From: Ignelater luminosus
Lineage: Eukaryota > Arthropoda > Insecta > Coleoptera > Elateridae
Direction of reading: 5' to 3'
Length of the DNA stretch: 64,000 bases
Assembly (NCBI GenBank): GCA_011009095.1
Contig: VTPC01091235.1
Location: 1-64,000, forward strand
Part shown: in pieces, positions 57,227-64,000 of the stretch
Position numbering within the stretch: the first letter of the stretch is position 1
Layout: every line of letters starts with the position of its first letter
Made by a program: the position numbers and the translations under genes
Notes under the pieces: model-generated
Told to the model about the DNA's origin: nothing
The model's database searches: none
The model's input: only the letters and a program-made list of their open reading frames with translations

Positions 57227-60200
57227 TAATCCGTATTAAAAACTTTTAACACGGATGACTTAGTAAAGCTCTTTATGATTTAAAAAGTACATTTGAATGC
57301 ACATTTTGCATTATCTTAATATCGAGCAAACTCGACTGCGAACTTTACAAAGAGAAGTAAAAGAACTGTTCCGTTTGGTGTATATTAAGGATGATAAAGA
57401 TAAAGATTTCTCTTTACTACCAAAGCGTTGAAATATCCAGAGAATTTTTAAAAGATCTTTTGTGCCAACTTTTTTAAATTTTGCAGCGCATGCAGTAGAT
57501 AACTAAAACATTAAAAAAAAGTAAAAATGTATTTTCTAGATTAAAGAATTTAAGAATTGCCCTACGGTTACACTTGATGAATTTTAATAATAAATAACTC
57601 ACCTTGCAATTAGAAAAACTTGAAAAAAAGGAATTTTGCTTTTAAGCTTCATTTAAAATTTTTATTTTAGTGGTACGTAGTAGAACTCAGTATAAAATTA
57701 AATGTCAAAGAAAGTAAGCCAGTCTGTAACACGTTGGGTGTGACTTAACTATCTAGAAATTAGACATAAGCTTCCTGAATCCCTATAGTAATTCTCTTCT
57801 TCAGAATTTAAGTCCGACTAATTGCACTTTTAGGTTTTTAAAATTGTTTGCGTACTATTTTCTAGGGCTAAAAAGGGAACAAAAAGGCAAAATAAGTAGA
57901 TTGAATCAGACGCAAACAGAGAGCACACGTAAAGGGCCTCTTTGTGTTTTTTTTATATTTTATTTTCTTATTTAATTTATATAACTTCTAGCATTTTTTG
58001 AATTCTAATTGTTATAATAGGGTATTGCTAATTCAAAAGTGAATTTAGCAAGGTCTTCTTTCCCCGCTAATTTTTCCAAGCCCGCTCCACAAAAATTTTT
58101 TTGATAATTCATTAGTGCGTGTTGTTAATCAAATGTAGGGTTTGCTAATTACTAGTTAAGCATTGGACAGTGTGATGCAATTTGCTAATAAGATTCTAGT
58201 GTGGAAAAATTCAGAAATGCAATTTTCAAGAAATTGAGGCAGACGTTGCAGCTAGTCTTCATTATTTATTGCTGAAATCACATTTCGAGTCACCTGAAAT
58301 AACGTAAAAGAGTCTTGAGATGACAAACAAGAAAAATTGTGTTCAAAGTGCAATGTCGCCTACTGCCATGCTCATAGCGTCGGTTGCGCGCACCAGCAAC
58401 TTTGATAGAGGTCGAAAATACCAAACTCTTTTGATTGCCGGGGTGACTTAGTGGAAATGCAAGGCACATTTATTATTTAGTAATAAAATGAAAATTCAGA
58501 TTTTAGGTAAACAAACGAAATCGTTGTGATTTTTCTGAGACTTAGGAAAAAAGCTATCGGAAATTGCTGTCGCTAGCTCGAGGGCTTGTAAGATAAAGTA
58601 ATGGAAAGATATGTTGTTGTTAAGAGTTGCAATTCTTGCCGACACTGTACATAGTTTGTTTTTGCGATGTCAAAATTCTCCGGATTGACAGATTGGGAGA
58701 CGGTGTATAAGTTAAATAAGTGGTAAAGACTAGAACAGCTCGCCATGCTAGCTTAAAAATGAAACTATCTGATCTAGACGAAAAGATAAGAAATTGCTAA
58801 TACTAAAGTTACTTCCACTGCTTGATTTTTAGATTTCTTCACGTTGACATTCAAAGCACCGATGAGAAATCACATCTTGTAGCATCTTTCTTTTATTAAA
58901 GAGTGATATTAGTAACAGTAAAACGTCATTTTAGAAAGATGTTTATAAATTTCTTAAAAGAAAATCTTTGATGAATTTAAGTAAAAATTTGAATATCGGG
59001 CTCAGTTTAGGTTTTAATATAGAACGAGTGCTTCTGTTCGCATGGCTTTTATACCAGCAGCTACATTTTCAAGACATAATTTTCGAGGTTTATGCCCAGT
59101 AAAAATATTATGGCAAATGGTTACACTGCTTTGCCTAGAGCAATCTGATGGGGCTATTTTTTAAGATTAGGAAGCGTTTACATCAGTCAGTTTTATGTTA
59201 ACTGTTAATTTGCACATTTTTACGTCGTTTCAGAAGGTTTGCAGTTTATATTCACTTATGATGTAAATTTAGTTAGTGGTTTGGGTTAAAAGTTACACAG
59301 CTAGTGCGCATAAAAAATTTTCTCTTTTTTTCTGGATGATATTACAAGACAAAAGGATTTCTTGTCCTAATATCTTTGAGCTAATTAGTTTAGGCTTTTA
59401 ATTTTTTTAGTTTAATTTAATTTATCGTTACAAGAAGTAAACAATATAACCGAGAAGGAAAACTACAGAAAGCAAACAGAAAAAACAGTATAATTATATA
59501 AAAGTATCCCTCCGGGAAACATCAGTTGTTAAAGAGAGGAAGTAAATTCAGCAGAAAAAATGTGTGAAAAACGGTGTGAAGTATAAAAACATTTTATCCC
59601 TTAGTAACCAGAATAGATGGGGTTGAACTTGCTTTATCGCACCAATTCTCAGCGAACCAAAGTAATAACTGGGTTGTGTCGTTAGTCACGTATACTTATT
59701 TCGTTTCTCCTTCCGACTAAATCATGTAATAACTCATCGGAAAGATTTTTACACGTGACACGTACTACTTTATATTGGGCTGTAAAATATAAAATATGCA
59801 ATATTAAAAATGTAAAAAGTAATAAATTGATAATAATTTGTAAAGGTTATGTGACCTGCAATACTCTGCAAACATGACTATCGTTTATAAAATAATGTTT
59901 TTTTCTTAAGAATAAAAGAAATTATCGTCTTAAGACATGGAAAGAGAAAAAGGTATAAAATCTGTTCCGCCACTAAAAATCTTCTTTTCTTAAATAAAAG
60001 CCATTTGTGTTTGATCCTGTAAGTTCACTGTATTGTGTAGGTCAATTTCGCTAACTCATTTTTCTCTTTTGTTAAGAAAGATTCTGTTCATACAACCTTT
60101 CCACTATCTAAAAGTATGCTTGCTGAAAATATCATGTCTTTGTTACAACTTGCTGTTCGTATTGATTGTCTACTTAAGTTATTGTCTTGACTTCTATTCT

Positions 60201-61641
60201 TAGTTCGTCTGTTTTCACAGAAACTCAAAAGGCAGGCAAATGTTAGTTATAGTATTTCTAGTTTCTGTAAACAAACATAAGGTGCACTTTTAGTTTTGTG
60301 AAAAACAAATTACCTTTAGAAATATTTGTTTTAGAATTTTTTAAGTTTTTCTCTGTTATTATTTTTCTTCTTTTCTTAATGAATTCTTAAGAAATGTTAA
60401 ATAAAAACAATCTAAAGTTTAAAGATTATTTTCCAAATTGAATTAACCAAAATAGCCAGTGTTAATAAAAAAAAGAATTTTTTTTATAATGAAGACATTA
60501 ATTATCAAGTTGCTGTACATTCGAACAAATTTAAAGCGTAGCTCTATTTTTCAATAATTACCCCAATTCAAAAAAGAATCTTGTTATTTTTCTCGTATTT
60601 TATTAATTAAGCTCTATAACCCAGTAATTTCTAACTTAATTAAAAATTAAAGCTTAATCTTCCAAAGAAAAAATTTTAAAGGGCTTTTCCCAAGACCAAA
60701 TCAGTTTTTACAACAAGTAATTAACCATGATGATTAAAACACGCGTTCTAGTTTTCCGTTTCGAATCAAAATTACAACAAAAAGCTATTTGTGTTAATAA
60801 AAATTTTACAAATACCAACATAAAAGAAAAAAATTCTCTCTTTTAATGAACTCATGGTTATTAGAAACCACCGCATAATTCGAATTACTCCGAGGAATTT
60901 TTTCATAAACTTCCATCCTTGTTAGCTGACTTCATTTTGTGTAACCATTAAATACGTTTTCATTTTTTTTCTTAATTTATTATTAAAATTAACGTGAAGG
61001 ATAAAATGGTAAGATGTATTATTATAGTGGGGAAGGAAAAATAATGATCAACCGCTTAAATAATCCTCTTTTTGTAATTTTAAGATTTTAATGAATGGCC
61101 CACATTTTAGTTTTTCTTGCTGACTTTATTAAAGAGAAAAATTGCATTAAAAACGATGGGTTTTGTTATTTAAACATGAAACTTCATTAATATTGTTCGT
61201 AGGATTCAGATTTAAAATTTTTGTTTTGTTTTGAAATTTTGTCTAACTATCTACACTGTGCTAATATAAAATAGAATATAATTAGAGAGAAGTTTGCCGT
61301 CGCTTTTATTAGGTTTTATGACTTCAGTGCCATGCTTACTCGTAAAAGTCTCGCGTGTAAGCTCTACTGAAAGTAGTTTACTTTATAAATATTACGTACA
61401 TGCAAAGAGGACTTCTGTTTGTTTTGTAAAATACCATATACATTTAAATACGTTAAATAAAAAGTAAACATGACATACAATTATTTACTTACTGACTTTT
61501 ATTATTTTCCTTCATCCTTGAGAATTAGCCAAGTTTACATTTTACAAAACCATGCCAAATAGTTTCTGTCTTAGATTTTTAAAGATAACTCAACATGTTT
61601 GTAGTTAGTTTTACTCTTTTTCTTAACTACCATATTAATAA
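57227..61641. other. 4.4 kb AT-rich DNA without a gene
   Basis: I see no open frame above background, no repeat family and no motif. Confidence 0.6.
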
Positions 61642-62586
61642 AAGTTTTGCATAAACAAAACATTAAACTCAAATTATTTCTTACTTTTTATTGATCAACA
61701 GAGTCTAAAAGTAACCAGCAAAATAGAGTATATATATGAGGAAAATGCACTTGATACTCCCAGAGATTGTTTTAACTTGAATTCTTCAACTTTTACTTAT
61801 TGCTTTGATAAATTTAAAGAATGCAATAACGAGATTTTTACATTTTTCAACAGTGGGAACTTTACTGATATTATAAAGAAAATTGTTAATGAAGAAACTA
61901 AATCACTAAAACATGAGATAGTACAATTAAGAAACAAAATTGATGTGCTAAAATCCAGTAATATTGATCTAATTAGACTACTCACAAATCCAAAATACAT
62001 TAATAACCAAAATTGCAATGGACCCTCATGTGATGCAAAAAGCTATTCAAATGTAGCAAAAAATGGTAATAATCAGAAACCATCTACAGCAGTGCAATAT
62101 AATAATAACAACAAAAATCTTTCCTTACATAGCTCGCAAAATGAGAAACCCTCAATTATAACTTCGAATTCAGTCTCTCATAATAATGAAGCGGTAAGAC
62201 ATAACAAGAAGTTATATAATGAAAATAAACTGATAATAGGTACAGCATCAACAAATTCTGTTTCAAATAACAATGAATTTATATCTGTTGCAAAAAGGAA
62301 GAAATACCCAAATGTTCATCTTACTAGAGTAAATCCCGCTGTAAATAAAGATAAGATTGTTAATTATATCCAATCTAAATTGCAGCAACTACTTAACAAC
62401 ACTAATATACCAGAAGTAAATATTATGGAATTAAAATCAAAATTTCCCGATTCTTACAGTTCATTTAAAATCACAATTGATGCGAATCACTTATCAAAAA
62501 TTTTGGATGCTTCATTTTGACCTGAGGGTATTGCTGTGCGTAAATTCTATGTAAATAAAAATAATAACGGTAATAAGATGATTTAA
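61642..62586 (+). pseudogene. LINE ORF1 protein, one internal stop
   Basis: The frame is open from 61642 to 62517, but no ATG precedes the conserved part, so the start is missing or lost. In order it has a possible leader, a predicted coiled coil (IVNEETKSLKHEIVQLRNKI region, about 61,890-61,980), an Asn/Ser-rich low-complexity middle (about 62,000-62,280) and a C-terminal domain from YPNVHLTRVNPAVNKDKI (about 62,307) through LKSKFPDSYSSFKITIDANH. At 62,518-62,520 TGA stands where relatives have Trp (xxLWPEGIxVRxFY); the frame then runs to TAA at 62,584-62,586. ORF1 proteins of this type bind LINE RNA. The codon use is extremely AT-rich. Confidence 0.75.
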
Positions 62587-62835
62587 GTAAAAACTTTCAA
62601 GAGGTATCTTCAAAACAGAAGCTAATTTAGTAGATATTCAGCAAACAGTTAAAAATCTAGAAATACAACATAAAAATAGTGTTAATAACTATATTGAAAA
62701 TAGAATAGAAGAATTAAAATTTTTCAATCAACATAAGGGATTACGTATAGCACATGTAAATATACGATCATTAGTTTCAAGTTTTGATACATTTTGTGAC
62801 TTTGTTAATGGAAATGAAAATAAATTTCTTTGTTT
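61642..62835 (+). mobile_element. LINE 5' portion: ORF1 and start of ORF2 endonuclease
   Basis: ORF1 (next entry) is followed after about 110 bp by a frame from about 62,697 that reads RIEELKFFNQHKGLRIAHVN then IRSLVSSFDTFCDFVNGNEN, the start of a LINE endonuclease domain (family pattern LRIAHLNIRSL..HFDEF). At 62,835 homology stops at a T-rich run (62,833-62,850), possibly the reversed poly(A) tail of another insertion. Such a 3'-less piece is unusual for LINEs, which normally lose their 5' end. Confidence 0.75.
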
Positions 62836-63713
62836 TTTTTTCTTTTTTTATCTTATATGCATACATATCCATCCTGAAGGAGCTTCCTCGCTTCTCTAGA
62901 CAGAGGAGCTGAAACACATTAACTTTCTATTTTGACATATAAAATGTCTAATGTCACTAAACTTCCTACAATGACCTACATAACCGACATCATTACACAC
63001 CAAAATCATAGGAGTCTAAAGATTAAGCCAAAGAAACTATCCTTGTACCAAGTTTGAGTTTATTTTTATTTCCATCGACTCCTGAAATACTACCGTTACG
63101 TTCCATTGCATTACTACGCACACCGTCGCTAACCTCATTTTGCTGCTACAGCTTAACTAATCAAGATAAATTAATTCTAAACAACGAGAGACATTGATAT
63201 GATAGAGATGATGGAGAACATCCAAACCTCTTTTTGGATATGAGTATGGTGTTTGAATTAATAATCTTTCCGTTTCACAAGATATGGTTGACAAAGAAGA
63301 TTTCCTGTCAAACAATTTTTAATTCAATTTTAACAAACTTCTTTCACCAAGATGGCTGTTTTCAAACCTACCCGAACAATGTTAAGTTTTTTTCCGTCGA
63401 TTTGCGTCTGAAGTAGTTGAAACTGAAGGATTTCAAAACATCATTCGATGAGCTCGTTTCTATAGTGAAAGACAAAAGAAAATAGAAAGGTTATTACAAA
63501 ATGGAAAACGCATCAAATTTGAAAAATTTCTCAGCTCTATGGCTTTGCTTTAATTTTTTCCCTTTCACTTCGACAAGGCTAAAAATGAACCGTTTTGTAT
63601 TCTATCATTGAAACAAGAAATTTCCTTCTAGTTTATATAACAGTTACATCGCCACGGTGATGATTTAGTTTTCTTAGAGAACTTCTATAGTTCTTTTGGG
63701 GTGATAAAAATAA
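62836..63713. other. no gene recognised
   Basis: Starts with a T-rich run; the frame at 63,234-63,416 has no motif. Confidence 0.55.
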
Positions 63714-64000
63714 AAATGTGGTAACCAAAGACGGTTATCATCAGAGTTACAACGATAAGAAACCCTGTCTTCGTGACCAGTGTCCCTAAGTTCACACAGA
63801 AAACTGGCCAAGGCTCACACAAAGTCTAAACTCTGTTAGAAATCGCACCATCGTATTCTGCAGAAAAATGTAGTAACCGAAAACCGTTATCATCAGGGTT
63901 ACAACTATAATAAACTCTCTCTTCGTGACCAATATCCCGAAGTTCACAGAGAAGACTGGCTAATGTTCACGCCAAGTCTAAACCTTGTTAGAATTTGCAC
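63714..64000 (+). repeat. 152-bp tandem repeat, runs off the window
   Basis: aatgtggtaaccaaagacgg...gttagaaatcgcac is followed 152 bp later by aatgtagtaaccgaaaaccg...gttagaatttgcac (from 63,866), about 85 percent identical by eye. The window ends within the second unit, so the copy number is unknown. Confidence 0.85.

Noticed and set aside
1-64000. LTR elements, tRNA, rRNA, CRISPR arrays, bacterial-type operons
   Set aside because: Looked for on both strands; no long direct terminal repeats, no tRNA-like box A/B arrangement I could fold, and no regular spacer array.

Overview
The window looks like non-coding, transposon-rich DNA of an arthropod nuclear genome, most likely an insect. It is AT-rich (about two thirds A+T by eye). 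It holds five mariner copies with DD34D-type transposases, several broken LINEs, a Penelope-like element, small terminal-inverted-repeat elements, and two short intron-containing genes with TATA boxes. I see no rRNA, tRNA, CRISPR array, bacterial operon or LTR element. The species cannot be named from the sequence.

Layout. 1-824: end of an irritans-like mariner (minus). About 4.8-5.3 kb: LINE reverse transcriptase piece. 9.0-10.3 kb: RNase H-bearing LINE piece (minus). 17.86-19.16 kb: complete 1,293-bp mariner with one premature stop. 19.95-25.34 kb: three diverged copies of a 250-330 bp repeat, each centred on a 30-nt block bounded by consensus splice sites, interrupted between copies 2 and 3 by an inverted Penelope-like element (22.69-24.40 kb). 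26.37-27.66 kb: second complete-length mariner of another lineage with one frameshift. 31.2-34.4 kb: LINE 3' end and two copies of a hairpin-bearing repeat. 38.5-39.6 and 42.1-42.9 kb: two internally deleted relatives of the 17.86-kb mariner; the second abuts a fragment of a CDTTS-motif protein. 44.1-44.9 kb: TIR element carrying a 19-bp minisatellite. 45.0-45.3 and 50.7-51.6 kb: two paralogous genes for secreted peptides of 35 and 37 residues (minus). 47.2 kb: 211-bp MITE. 49.6-55.3 kb: three LINE fragments (minus). 55.9-57.2 kb: another inverted-repeat element. 61.6-62.8 kb: LINE ORF1 and the start of ORF2. 63.7-64.0 kb: 152-bp tandem repeat running off the window.

How the parts relate. The two peptide genes share exon structure, intron phase, signal-peptide sequence, TATA spacing, poly(A) signal spacing and some upstream sequence, so they arose by duplication and are the best host genes here. 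The three 30-nt cassettes have the same length and a common open reading phase, and they differ more from one another than their flanking introns do. That fits alternative micro-exons of a gene whose other exons lie outside the window, but could still be a chance property of a repeat. Most of the rest is transposon debris in intergenic or intronic DNA. All identifications are by eye from motifs; no database search was possible.
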